64,000 nucleotides of DNA. Origin: Bacillota bacterium (GTDB lineage Bacteria; Bacillota_I; Bacilli_A; Izemoplasmatales; UBA1188). Below the pieces are notes generated by a model. It saw only the letters and a list, made by a program, of their open reading frames with translations, had not been told where the DNA came from and made no database searches. This document shows positions 26,156-34,653 of this stretch, one piece after another; the first letter of the stretch is position 1; each line of letters begins with the position of its first letter. The stretch lies in NCBI GenBank assembly GCA_023410715.1, contig JAEYPN010000016.1, forward strand, positions 1-64,000, in the 5' to 3' direction. The position numbers and the translations under genes were made by a program.

Positions 26156-28258
26156 CTATATAAACATTAAACGCCAAAAGCGTCTAACGATCAGACCACC
26201 ATTATTATATGCAGAAGTATTTTTTATTATACAAAAATAATTAAAAAATGTCGAAAAAGTTATTGTTCCATCATTACCTGTAATATAGTAATTTATTTTA
26301 TGTTTTTTTAATCTTTCGGTCACTTGTTCATGAGGAAAATTATAATAATTATTCTCTCCACACGTAATAATCGCAAGTTTGGGTTTAATATTTTCAATAA
26401 ATTCTTCACTCGATGAAGTAGATGAACCATGATGCGCAACCTTCAAAATATCTACTTTTAAATTATATTTAATTAGTTCCTTTTCAGCTTCTTTTTCAAT
26501 ATCACCTGCAAATAAATAGGAGAAGTTTTTTACTTTACCATATAATACTAAAGAATTATTATTTTCGTTTATATTATTATTTTGGCTATTTAAAACCTTA
26601 AAACTCATTTCCCCACAATTAAAATTTACGATATTTGTTTGATTATCAATTATTTTTTTAATTTTAAAATTATCCTTTAGATCATCTAGCTCACCCATAT
26701 GATCATTATGGTTATGGGTGATGACTAAATAAGTTAATTCATTAATATTTTCTTTTAAAAGGTAATTAACAAGGGAGTTATATTCATCTACATCACCAGT
26801 ATCAATTAACATTTTACAACTTTTAGATTTAATAAAGATTGAATCGCCCTGCCCAACATCCAAAAAAGATACACTTGTAGGTATACTATAGTTAGGAATA
26901 AACAGATTTAAAGTTATTAAGATGAAAACACTAAATATGGCTTTTTCAATCTTGATTTTTTTAGATAATGCAAGCGTAATAATTAGATAGTATATAAGAA
27001 TAATAAGAAGAGAAGTAAAATTAAAATTAATAAAAACATTGACTTCTTTTAAAATATCTACTGTTTTAATAAAAAATAAAATTACATTCTTATATATTAT
27101 TTCCAAGTAAGGAAAAAGAAATGTTAAATAACCTAAAGGAATCATAATTTTAAGTAGATAGACATTATATATTACCTGAAAAAAAATGACAAATAAGGAA
27201 ATTTTTCCATTCATTGACAAGATAACTGGTAAAGTATATAAAGTGATTAAAATGGAAGATTTTAAAGACATTTCATCATTTTTTAAATAATTACTGCCAA
27301 GCACAAGGACAAATATGGCAATAGTTGATAAAATAAAACCTGAATTATAGATTAAAAAAGGATTAAGTATTACCATAACAATATATGTTAAAGAAACTGT
27401 ATCTAGTCTAGATATTTTAATTTTAAAAACTTTTCTTACCGTTAAAAATAAATAAAATAGAATCGCTCTTTTTAAACTCACTGAGCTAAAACAAATACTT
27501 AAATAAGCAAGTAAAAATAAAATAATAAGAAAATCAACAATTTCTCTAGGAATAAATTTAGGGATAATTTTTTTAATGAAACTAATTAAAATGGAAATAT
27601 GTAAGCCAGATATTGCAAATAAATAAACAATTCCTAAGTCTTTAATATTACTATATGTTTCATCATCAAGATTATTATCACCTAAAATAAGCATTTCTAA
27701 ATATGGTCTTATTTCTTGGCTAAAATTTAATAAATAAGTTTTAATCTTTCCTTTAATTAAAAAAAGCGAAAATTTTTGTTCTTCTTTAATTATTTTACTG
27801 GGTTTAAATTCAAAATATATTTTTAAGCTATCTAAATAGCCTAAGTATAAAAACTGATGTTTAATTTTTTTTGTATAGCTTGTAAAGAGCTTACCAGTTA
27901 GAAAAATATAGTCCCCCTCATGATAATCTTCATTTGTATAAACTCTAACATAGTACCAACCTTTTTTAACATCTAAGTAACTTTCTTCTTTTCTAGCAAC
28001 GACGCCACTAAATGATGTAAATTCTTTTGTTTTATATGTTTTGATAAAAATAGCGCTAATAAGAATAAAAAAAATAAAGATTGAAGAAATAATAATAATT
28101 TCTTTTCTTTTTCTAAATATTATTAAGATTATAGCAAAAAGAAAAACATAAATAATATCATAAATCATGATTAAAAAAGCGCTAATTATTAGAGCATTAT
28201 AGAAAAAAAGACCGCCATTAGACTGTAATAAAGTCTTTAATTTTTTCAAAGATTGCAT
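26156..28258 (-). CDS. comEC: ComEC/Rec2 DNA uptake channel
   Basis: About 700 residues. An N-terminal region with two helices and an OB-like segment (FSGVVARKEESYLDVKKG near 95), the polytopic competence domain (about 200-430, with FAISGLHISIL near 236, the family hallmark), and a C-terminal metallo-beta-lactamase-like domain with LDVGQGDSIFI, IDTGD, THNHNDHMGE and KVAHHGSSTSS. It carries single-stranded DNA across the membrane. The ATG at 28258 follows AGGAA and overlaps comEA by 41 bases. The metal motif is complete, unlike in some ComEC proteins. Confidence 0.95.
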   Translation of the reverse strand: MQSLKKLKTLLQSNGGLFFYNALIISAFLIMIYDIIYVFLFAIILIIFRKRKEIIIISSIFIFFILISAIFIKTYKTKEFTSFSGVVARKEESYLDVKKGWYYVRVYTNEDYHEGDYIFLTGKLFTSYTKKIKHQFLYLGYLDSLKIYFEFKPSKIIKEEQKFSLFLIKGKIKTYLLNFSQEIRPYLEMLILGDNNLDDETYSNIKDLGIVYLFAISGLHISILISFIKKIIPKFIPREIVDFLIILFLLAYLSICFSSVSLKRAILFYLFLTVRKVFKIKISRLDTVSLTYIVMVILNPFLIYNSGFILSTIAIFVLVLGSNYLKNDEMSLKSSILITLYTLPVILSMNGKISLFVIFFQVIYNVYLLKIMIPLGYLTFLFPYLEIIYKNVILFFIKTVDILKEVNVFINFNFTSLLIILIYYLIITLALSKKIKIEKAIFSVFILITLNLFIPNYSIPTSVSFLDVGQGDSIFIKSKSCKMLIDTGDVDEYNSLVNYLLKENINELTYLVITHNHNDHMGELDDLKDNFKIKKIIDNQTNIVNFNCGEMSFKVLNSQNNNINENNNSLVLYGKVKNFSYLFAGDIEKEAEKELIKYNLKVDILKVAHHGSSTSSSEEFIENIKPKLAIITCGENNYYNFPHEQVTERLKKHKINYYITGNDGTITFSTFFNYFCIIKNTSAYNNGGLIVRRFWRLMFI

Positions 28259-28757
28259 TTTTAATTCCTGAAACATTCATAATTTCTTCAATCGTCTTAA
28301 ATTCTTTTGTTTTACGATATTCAATGATATTTTGTGCGACTTTTTCACTGATTCCGGGCAGGGAATCAAGTAGGGAAAGACTCGCAGTATTAATATTGAT
28401 TTTACCTAAAGTTGTATCAGTTGTATCAGATGAGCCTTCTTTTATAGTTCCAGTTTTAGCAATATTAATAACCATGGCGTATGTTAACTTTGCAGCTAAA
28501 TTAATATTACTAGTATCATAATCATCAGTAAATCCCCCAGCAAGCATAATTGCATCCATGACAATTTGTCCTTCATAAACTATATATACTCCTGGATTTT
28601 TTACACAACCTTTGACATCTACATAAAAATAATTGACTGTCGTTATGGTCTTTGTTACTTGACTTGTCACAACTTCATTTTTATTTGCTTTAAAAATATA
28701 AATAAAAACACTGATTATAATTAAAAAAAAGCCAAAATATTTCTTATATTTTTTCAA
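28218..28757 (-). CDS. comEA: ComEA-like DNA receptor
   Basis: About 179 residues: N-terminal membrane anchor (about 6-22), a SLBB-type domain (VDVKGCVKNPGVYIVYEGQ onward, about 45-95) and a C-terminal helix-hairpin-helix pair (KININTASLSLLDSLPGISEKVAQNIIEYR, split here only for its two halves, near 122-150) that binds duplex DNA. It delivers DNA to the ComEC channel encoded next. The start is likely the TTG at 28757 with GAGGTGA upstream; earlier starts would overlap yqeM and add a basic stretch. comEB is missing between comEA and comEC. Confidence 0.92.
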   Translation of the reverse strand: MKKYKKYFGFFLIIISVFIYIFKANKNEVVTSQVTKTITTVNYFYVDVKGCVKNPGVYIVYEGQIVMDAIMLAGGFTDDYDTSNINLAAKLTYAMVINIAKTGTIKEGSSDTTDTTLGKININTASLSLLDSLPGISEKVAQNIIEYRKTKEFKTIEEIMNVSGIKNAIFEKIKDFITV

Positions 28758-28788
28758 AGTATCACCTCTAAAAAATATTACCAAATAC

Positions 28789-29472
28789 TTAAGCTTTTTC
28801 TTTTTTACAGACAAGAATGTATCTTTCACCAAGTTCTATACATTCTAAAATTTTAAAATTGTTTTTTAGTAAAGTTTCTTCATAAGTTTTATATGGAAAA
28901 GTTTGCTCATAATGTGTTTCTACAAGTTTCTTCCCATCAATAATAAATTCAACATTATGAATAATCGAAAGTGGTCTTTCGCCTCGTTTAACATCCCATT
29001 TAAAAATGACGCTATCAAAGTCCTGCTCCTCATGATAATCAATTAACCCATTTACATAATCTTCTTTAAGAAAATCAAAAATTAAAATACCTTCATCATT
29101 TAATGCTTCATAAAAGTTTTTTAAAATAATATCTAAATATTTTTCTTCATCAATATGGTTTATTACATCCGTTGCGGCTGTAATAATATCATATTTATCT
29201 TCTATTTCATCAAGCATGTCATATAAGTAAAAGGCAATTTCAGCGTTCGCATTTTTAGCATTTTCTAGCGCTACATTAAGCATATCCTCTGAAACATCAG
29301 ATGCAGTAACAGTGTAGCCCTCGCTAGCCATTTTAATTGATAAACGAGCCGTTCCAGCCCCAACATCTAAAACCTTACCAAACTTCTTATATTTAATTAA
29401 CAAATTAATATAAATATCATATATCTCATCACTTACAAATTCATCGTAATAATACGCTAGTTCATCATACAT
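28789..29472 (-). CDS. yqeM: YqeM-like SAM-dependent methyltransferase
   Basis: A 227-residue class I methyltransferase. It begins MYDELAYYYDEFVSDEIYD; the SAM motif is VLDVGAGTARLSIKMA (about 35), acidic motif II ASDVSEDML and motif IV AATDVINHI. YqeM substrates are unknown; its constant position after rsfS suggests a link to ribosome or tRNA metabolism. Three bases separate it from rsfS. Confidence 0.88.
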   Translation of the reverse strand: MYDELAYYYDEFVSDEIYDIYINLLIKYKKFGKVLDVGAGTARLSIKMASEGYTVTASDVSEDMLNVALENAKNANAEIAFYLYDMLDEIEDKYDIITAATDVINHIDEEKYLDIILKNFYEALNDEGILIFDFLKEDYVNGLIDYHEEQDFDSVIFKWDVKRGERPLSIIHNVEFIIDGKKLVETHYEQTFPYKTYEETLLKNNFKILECIELGERYILVCKKEKA

Positions 29473-29475
29473 TTT

Positions 29476-29802
29476 TTAGCCTTCTATCAAATATTCATGA
29501 TAGATAAAATCTAATCCATAATATTTTCTTTCATTTTCCAGCATTACATGGATAATGATATCTCCCAAATCAAAAAGTAACCATAAAGAATCTTCGTTAC
29601 CTTCAACTCTTCTTATATCATATGTCATTCCAAGTTCTTCTCTTATATGATTTATCGAGGCATGTAACAAGCGCAAATTATTCGCTGTTGCGACAAACAC
29701 ATAATCAAAAAGCGGATGAAATGAATAAAGATTATAAACCTTAATATCATCAAGGTGGATCTTATCTAAACAATCATAAACTTTTTTTAATTCCGGTGTC
29801 AT
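29476..29802 (-). CDS. rsfS: Ribosomal silencing factor RsfS
   Basis: A 108-residue RsfS/Iojap protein. Family features: FDYVFVATANNLRLLHASINHI, the WLLFDLGDIIIHVM segment and the terminal YYGLD.. tail. It binds ribosomal protein L14 and blocks subunit joining when nutrients are scarce. The start codon overlaps the yqeK stop (TAATG). Confidence 0.95.
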   Translation of the reverse strand: MTPELKKVYDCLDKIHLDDIKVYNLYSFHPLFDYVFVATANNLRLLHASINHIREELGMTYDIRRVEGNEDSLWLLFDLGDIIIHVMLENERKYYGLDFIYHEYLIEG

Positions 29803-30398
29803 TAATTTCCTCCATGAAATTTTTCGTAATATGCAAGAGCTTCAAGTGAGTATTTACAAATAAAGCTGTTTTTATGTCTTTCTGTAATGTTTTTAAGTTT
29901 CATATAACAGCCAAGATCAAGTGATGCTAGAGCATAAGGCCTTGTTTCAATACATTCTTTATATAACCTTTCCTCACAAACATAATCAGCTAAAAATACT
30001 ACTTGTTCAAGCTTTGTCATGTTTGGTTTGCCACATGGATGATACATGATTGCGGAACTAATTTCTTCATCTAAGCCAAGCGACTTAGCAAAAAGCGCGC
30101 CAGTTAAAGCATGGTATAAAGCAATAGGATATTCATTTAAGATCTTTTCACCATAGTTTAAAATGATTTCTTTTTTTTGTTCCTCTATATCTTTTTCTTT
30201 AGTAATGTCATGTAAGTAGGCCGCTATTTGAGCCTTCGTTTCATCAACATCATTTAAAAGTGCTAATCTTTTTGCCATCTCAACAACGCTTAATACGTGC
30301 AAAAAACGTTTTTCACTTAAAGCATTTTTTGCAAGCCCATAATATTTTTTTAAATTATCGCGTCTCGTATATAAACACCTACCATTACTGGAGCCCAA
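29802..30398 (-). CDS. yqeK: YqeK family HD-domain diadenosine tetraphosphate hydrolase
   Basis: An HD-domain protein of the YqeK family, shown in other Firmicutes to cleave Ap4A symmetrically to ADP. Motifs: KRFLHVLSVVEMA (His), AYLHDITKEKD (HD pair), YHALTGALFAK (His) and the YHPCGKPNMTKLEQVVFLAD segment. The reading frame overlaps the end of yqeH by 49 bases. No ATG lies near the expected start; the TTG at 30398 is used here without a clear ribosome site, so the true N-terminus may be a few codons shorter. nadD, normally between yqeH and yqeK, is absent. Confidence 0.9.
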   Translation of the reverse strand: MGSSNGRCLYTRRDNLKKYYGLAKNALSEKRFLHVLSVVEMAKRLALLNDVDETKAQIAAYLHDITKEKDIEEQKKEIILNYGEKILNEYPIALYHALTGALFAKSLGLDEEISSAIMYHPCGKPNMTKLEQVVFLADYVCEERLYKECIETRPYALASLDLGCYMKLKNITERHKNSFICKYSLEALAYYEKFHGGN

Positions 30399-31471
30399 GC
30401 CTTAATATGGAAAGGACCTCTTAAGGAAATAAAGCCTAATCCTGATATTACTATATCATATTTTGCCCCATCTCGCGCTTTAAATTCCGTCACTTTCATT
30501 TTTGGTAAAGCTTCTGCGCTTGAAAATGGTGGAGTAAGTAGTGAATATAGTTTGGTTGAATATAGATTCTCTGCATTACTTAACTTAGTTCTGTGAATAT
30601 TTAATTTATTCGAGAAATATGTAGAAATATTATTTTTTGAGCTTTTTTCACCACTCAAGAAATCAAAACGAGCAAGTCCACCAACAAATAATGTTTGTTC
30701 CGCATCAAGCTGGAAAACAAGTGGTTTAATCTCTTTTTGTGGTAAAATCATTTTAAGTGATTTTCTTGTTAGATACTGGAAATATTGATGACGATTAATT
30801 ACACCTGGCGTGTCATATAAGTATGTGCCATCATCAAGAGGGAATCCAACTAATCCAAGCGTTGTGCCCGGAACATTTGAAACAGTCAAAACTTCCTTAT
30901 CAGTTCCTGTAAATCTCTTTAAAACTTGATTGATAAGTTTTGATTTACCAACGTTACTTGCGCCAACAAAATATACATCTCTATTTTTCTTATATTTAAA
31001 TATTAAATCCATTAAAGCTTCAACGTTATCACCTTTTTTAGCGGAAATAAGAATTGAATCACAAATGTCTAATCCTTCTTCTTTAATCATATGTTTAATC
31101 CAATTCATAATCTTATTTTGGTTAACATTTTTAGGTAAAATATCCATTTTATTACATACTAGTAATAAGTCATTGTTTCCGGTAAGTCTTTTAATTTGTG
31201 GTAAAAATGACCCACTAAAATCAAAAGTGTCCACAATCATCACTATTAAAGCATCGACATCGCCAATGTTATTTAATATTTGTAAGTAATCATCATTTGT
31301 TAAATTGTTAACCATTACGTCTTGATAGTTTTTAATTCTAAAACATCTTTGACAGTACATTGCTTCATCATCCATATGTTTTACATATGCAGATTCTGGT
31401 ATAAATCCTGGTTCATTTTTATTTACTGTTTGAATTGTCATTCCACAGCCGATACAAAATTTATCTTCCAT
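30350..31471 (-). CDS. yqeH: YqeH, circularly permuted ribosome-assembly GTPase
   Basis: A 373-residue GTPase for 30S assembly. An N-terminal zinc ribbon (FCIGCGM and YCQRCFR) is followed by G motifs in permuted order: CNKMD (G4), SAKKGDN (G5), GASNVGKSKLIN (G1), a threonine in VPGTTLG (G2) and DTPG (G3), then the C-terminal RNA-binding region. The start at 31471 overlaps the yqeG stop. aroE and yhbY, which usually follow, are missing. Confidence 0.95.
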   Translation of the reverse strand: MEDKFCIGCGMTIQTVNKNEPGFIPESAYVKHMDDEAMYCQRCFRIKNYQDVMVNNLTNDDYLQILNNIGDVDALIVMIVDTFDFSGSFLPQIKRLTGNNDLLLVCNKMDILPKNVNQNKIMNWIKHMIKEEGLDICDSILISAKKGDNVEALMDLIFKYKKNRDVYFVGASNVGKSKLINQVLKRFTGTDKEVLTVSNVPGTTLGLVGFPLDDGTYLYDTPGVINRHQYFQYLTRKSLKMILPQKEIKPLVFQLDAEQTLFVGGLARFDFLSGEKSSKNNISTYFSNKLNIHRTKLSNAENLYSTKLYSLLTPPFSSAEALPKMKVTEFKARDGAKYDIVISGLGFISLRGPFHIKAWAPVMVGVYIRDAII

Positions 31472-31476
31472 ACAGT

Positions 31477-32034
31477 TCACTTCTTTTCTTCTAATTTTAG
31501 TTCAGTATATTTATTTATGTTTTTTCTTTTAATCTTTTCTATCATTCTATTTTCAATACGCCGGTTCATGCGCGTATACCATTTTTCTGTACTTCTTTTA
31601 AGTGCATCAACTAAACAAACATAAAGCTTAATTCTTTTTCCACCAAAAACATCAGTCATAAGCTGATCACCGATTAAAACAACCTTATCATTTTTAAAAT
31701 CGGTCATTTTTATGGCTTTTTTAAAGCCCCTAGCAAATGGTTTTTTTGCAGAAAACACATATTTATATCCCAAAGCGTCAGAAAACTTTTTTATTCTACC
31801 TTCTTTATTATTGGATATTATAATAATTTTAAAGCCTATTTCTTCAATCTTTTTAAAATGGTTTTTTATTTTTTCATCAGGCAAATCAATATCATAAGGA
31901 ATAATTGTATTATCTAAGTCAATAAGTATTAATCTAAACCCTGAATCATATAATTTATTGTAGTTTATGTCGTATATTGTCTTATGATATTCATCGGGAA
32001 TAAATAGTTTTTCGTTTAAGAATAAATGTATCAT
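31477..32034 (-). CDS. yqeG: YqeG family HAD phosphatase
   Basis: A 185-residue HAD superfamily IIIA phosphatase. Motif I LIDLDNTI (about 47-54), motif II IIISNN (about 80), a lysine in SAKKPFARG and motif III GDQLMTDVFGG (about 125). It is the first gene of the operon running to comEC. GGAGG stands six bases before the ATG at 32034; the frame is open far upstream, but those residues lie in the divergent sigK region and are not coding. Substrate unknown; PGP-phosphatase activity is known for some relatives. Confidence 0.92.
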   Translation of the reverse strand: MIHLFLNEKLFIPDEYHKTIYDINYNKLYDSGFRLILIDLDNTIIPYDIDLPDEKIKNHFKKIEEIGFKIIIISNNKEGRIKKFSDALGYKYVFSAKKPFARGFKKAIKMTDFKNDKVVLIGDQLMTDVFGGKRIKLYVCLVDALKRSTEKWYTRMNRRIENRMIEKIKRKNINKYTELKLEEKK

Positions 32035-32057
32035 CTTTTTCCTCCAAAACCTTAATA

Positions 32058-32085
32058 ATATTATACTACAAATATGGCATAAAAG
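32058..32085 (+). promoter_or_regulatory. Candidate sigma-E promoter of sigK
   Basis: ATA (32058-32060), 17 bases, CATAAAAG (32078-32085). The sigma-E consensus is ATA-N16-18-CATACANT; the -10 matches in CATA and one further base but misses the terminal T. Transcription of sigK by sigma-E is the rule in Bacillus. The site overlaps the divergent yqeG promoter. Confidence 0.35.
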
Positions 32086-32089
32086 TCTA
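32060..32089 (-). promoter_or_regulatory. Sigma-A promoter of the yqeG-comEC operon
   Basis: Minus strand TAGACT (32089-32084), 18-base spacer, perfect TATAAT (32065-32060). It would drive eight genes. Confidence 0.6.
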
Positions 32090-32110
32090 GTAAAGAAAGA
32101 GGAAAGTATT

Positions 32111-32785
32111 ATGTTAGAAGCTATTTTTGGCTTATTATCTCCCATAATGGGATATCTAAAAAACGATTCATTCCCAGATGTTTTATCAAAAGAAGAGGAA
32201 GAAGAGTATATTAAGCAGATGGCAAACGGAGATATGGAAGCGCGTAATAAGCTGATCATTCATAATTTACGACTTGTCGCCCATATTATTAAAAAGTATG
32301 ATAATACCAAAGAAGATAAAGAGGATTTATTATCAATTGGGACGATTGGGCTTGTCAAAGGGGTTGATACCTTTAATCCAGCGTCTAATACCAAAATGTC
32401 AACCTATATTGCAAGATGTATTGAAAATGAAATTTTAATGCACTTAAGAAGTATTAAACAAAAATGTAATGATTTATGGTTATATTCACCTGTCGGTGAG
32501 GATAAAGAAGGAAATGAAATTTTACTAATTGATATTATTGAAGATAAAAGCGATGCGCTTGAAGATAAAATCATTGATAATGAAGCAAAAGAAAAAATGT
32601 TAAATAATCTTTATGTCTTAACTGAGCGAGAATTTTTTATCATCAAACACCGTTTTGGCTTAGGTAAGACACAAATTTTGACCCAAAAAGAAATTGCCAA
32701 AGAATTAAAAATTTCCAGGTCTTATGTTTCAAGAATTGAAAAAAGAGCCCTTCTTAAGCTCTTCTTTAAAATAAGTCAAAAATAA
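32111..32785 (+). CDS. sigK: RNA polymerase sigma-K factor (late mother-cell sporulation)
   Basis: A 224-residue sigma-70 family protein matching SigK: SFPDVLSKEEEEEYI, ARNKLIIHNLRLVAHIIKKYDNT (region 1.2-2.1, quoted in part), EDLLSIGTIGLVKG, TYIARCIENEILMHLRS and the region 4 helix-turn-helix LTQKEIAKELKISRSYVSRIEKR. The first 14 residues (MLEAIFGLLSPIMG) form a hydrophobic pro-sequence before YLKND, aligned with the point where SpoIVFB cuts the Bacillus protein (before YVKNN). It is about seven residues shorter than in Bacillus. The gene is continuous, with no skin-type interruption, and lies divergent to yqeG, close to its place in Bacillus. GAGG precedes the ATG. Confidence 0.93.
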   Translation: MLEAIFGLLSPIMGYLKNDSFPDVLSKEEEEEYIKQMANGDMEARNKLIIHNLRLVAHIIKKYDNTKEDKEDLLSIGTIGLVKGVDTFNPASNTKMSTYIARCIENEILMHLRSIKQKCNDLWLYSPVGEDKEGNEILLIDIIEDKSDALEDKIIDNEAKEKMLNNLYVLTEREFFIIKHRFGLGKTQILTQKEIAKELKISRSYVSRIEKRALLKLFFKISQK

Positions 32786-32787
32786 AT

Positions 32788-34653
32788 TTATCGTTGCCAT
32801 TTCTTTATATAAGAGAAGGCAACGTTTTTTATATTCTCACACATTCCATATTCACTAGATAATTCAGGTCTTGTTGTAATATTTTTGATAAAATCATTGT
32901 TTTCAAAAGCCTTTTTAAAGGCTATACTAATTTTTTTTCGCAAATTTTTATATTTATCTCCAATTTTAATTAAAGCAACAGTCGCTTCACTTAATTCTTG
33001 AAATAAAATATTATTAAAATCGGTAATGTTTGCTTTTTTTGTCATTAAATCAATTTCTTGATATGATGAATGCTTGTATTCATCTTTATCTAAAATACTA
33101 ATTAATAAATCAAGAGAGTCCTTATCTTTTAGTTTACCTAAGTAATATGTCGCAATAAAAAGCCGTCTTTGATTATGCTTTCTAGAATCAAAAAGTAAAT
33201 TAGGATCTCTTCTTTTTAAAGTGTCTCTTAAGATAGGTAAAGCCTCTTTATTGTTATTAATCGCAAGCGCAAACGAGGCGTTAATACGCAAATTCAAATC
33301 ATCACTTTTGACAAGTTCTTTTAAAAGTGGCGTAAATTTATTCTTATATTTTTTAGCAGACCAAATAGCAATCCCTGGTTTATCAGTTTTTAACGCTTCT
33401 TTTAAAGCATTCTCATTTTTAATCCATTCAACTTTAATGGGGTCTAACATCTTAGATGAAACCCAAATTCCCGCAATCCAAGCTTTTAAGTCTTTATTAT
33501 CCCCCAAACATTTAGTTTTTTCTAACATCATTTTAAGTTCAGAGTAAGGAATCCTTTTTAAAGGAACATGATGTTTAATTTTAAGCTTGGCCATATAAGC
33601 TGCGGCCTCCCCACACTTATTCATATCAGGAACCATTCTAGTTGAGCTTGATACATCTCTATCAACCCCAAGTGCCCTACACGCAACAATTAAACCATCA
33701 ATTTTTTTAGGTAATAATGTCTTATAAGAAATGGGAATTGTTAGGTTAAAAGCTCCTAAATTAGCGCCAATTGACCAATCACCAAGTGTTTCACCATCAA
33801 AGGCTAAGTCCCATCCATGTTTATCTAAATCTGACCACGAGTAAAAAATTGGTGTTTTAGTAAACCTTTCATTAAAGATATCCTTAAGCTTAATTTGTTC
33901 TAATGAATCAATTCTACGTCCTTCTCTTAAACCTAACATTTGGCTTTGATAAACTAAATCAAAGCCGTTTTTTTCTTCCTTCATTTCATAGGAACGAGAA
34001 AAAATTAAAGCTTTCGATAATTCTTTTTCATCACGTTGATCAACTCTACCAAAATCATAATTTGTAACACGGTAATTATCAGGCGTTGGTTTTCTTAAAT
34101 TAGACATCGTATATGGTTGAGTTTTACCATCCATACTTCGGCCAAATTCTGCTTTACAACCAGCAAGATAAGCAATAAATGCATCACCTGTTGAGTCAAT
34201 TAATACCTCACAAGAGATATCAATTAGTTTATTATCTATTAAGGCTTTAACCCCAATAATTTTATTTCTTTTCTTATATAAACCCACAACAGTTGAAGAG
34301 TAAGAAAGTGTTCCCCCTAAATCTAAAACCATTTTTTCTAAGTAAATTTTCTTACCTTCAATTCGTGATTTAACTCTTGTGTTATATTTAGTTAATTCTT
34401 GATCAATTTCATAGGCAATTCCGCCCGGAATTCCAAAATATCTTCCTTCTATAAATCCCGCTGTTGAGGTCCCACCTAAACAGTTTAAACTTTCAATACC
34501 TAAGACACTTAAATTCTCTTTTAAGGCCGTAATCATCGCCATTACACCAGCGGTCCCAACCCCAACAATAATTACATCATAGTGACGTACAAACGTTACA
34601 TTCACGTTATTTATCTTTAAAACATTATCTTTAATCTCTAAGTATTTAATCAT
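32788..34653 (-). CDS. FAD-dependent oxidoreductase with C-terminal helical repeats
   Basis: A 621-residue flavoprotein of the FAD-dependent oxidoreductase (PF12831-type) group. The dinucleotide motif is YDVIIVGVGTAGVMA (about 25-39), followed by GIESLNCLGGTSTAG, and the second FAD contact in GLIVACRALGVDRDVSSS (about 310). Residues about 440-600 form HEAT-like helical repeats (INASFALAINNNKEALPIL and FIATYYLGKLKDKDSLDLL). It is last in the five-gene glycan island, translationally coupled to the gene before (ATGA). It may oxidise a sugar or sugar acid; the substrate is unknown. Its 3' end also contains the sigK terminator on the other strand. Confidence 0.82.
   Translation of the reverse strand: MIKYLEIKDNVLKINNVNVTFVRHYDVIIVGVGTAGVMAMITALKENLSVLGIESLNCLGGTSTAGFIEGRYFGIPGGIAYEIDQELTKYNTRVKSRIEGKKIYLEKMVLDLGGTLSYSSTVVGLYKKRNKIIGVKALIDNKLIDISCEVLIDSTGDAFIAYLAGCKAEFGRSMDGKTQPYTMSNLRKPTPDNYRVTNYDFGRVDQRDEKELSKALIFSRSYEMKEEKNGFDLVYQSQMLGLREGRRIDSLEQIKLKDIFNERFTKTPIFYSWSDLDKHGWDLAFDGETLGDWSIGANLGAFNLTIPISYKTLLPKKIDGLIVACRALGVDRDVSSSTRMVPDMNKCGEAAAYMAKLKIKHHVPLKRIPYSELKMMLEKTKCLGDNKDLKAWIAGIWVSSKMLDPIKVEWIKNENALKEALKTDKPGIAIWSAKKYKNKFTPLLKELVKSDDLNLRINASFALAINNNKEALPILRDTLKRRDPNLLFDSRKHNQRRLFIATYYLGKLKDKDSLDLLISILDKDEYKHSSYQEIDLMTKKANITDFNNILFQELSEATVALIKIGDKYKNLRKKISIAFKKAFENNDFIKNITTRPELSSEYGMCENIKNVAFSYIKKWQR
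32792..32830 (+). terminator. Terminator of sigK, inside the 3' end of the convergent gene
   Basis: CGTTGCC (32792-32798) and GGCAACG (32818-32824) pair and are followed by six T residues. It starts seven bases past the sigK stop and is encoded within the last codons of the FAD oxidoreductase gene. Confidence 0.82.

Noticed and set aside
32035..32259. Long N-terminal extension of yqeG
   Set aside because: The extra 75 residues run across the divergent promoters and into sigK; GGAGG directly before 32034 decides the start.
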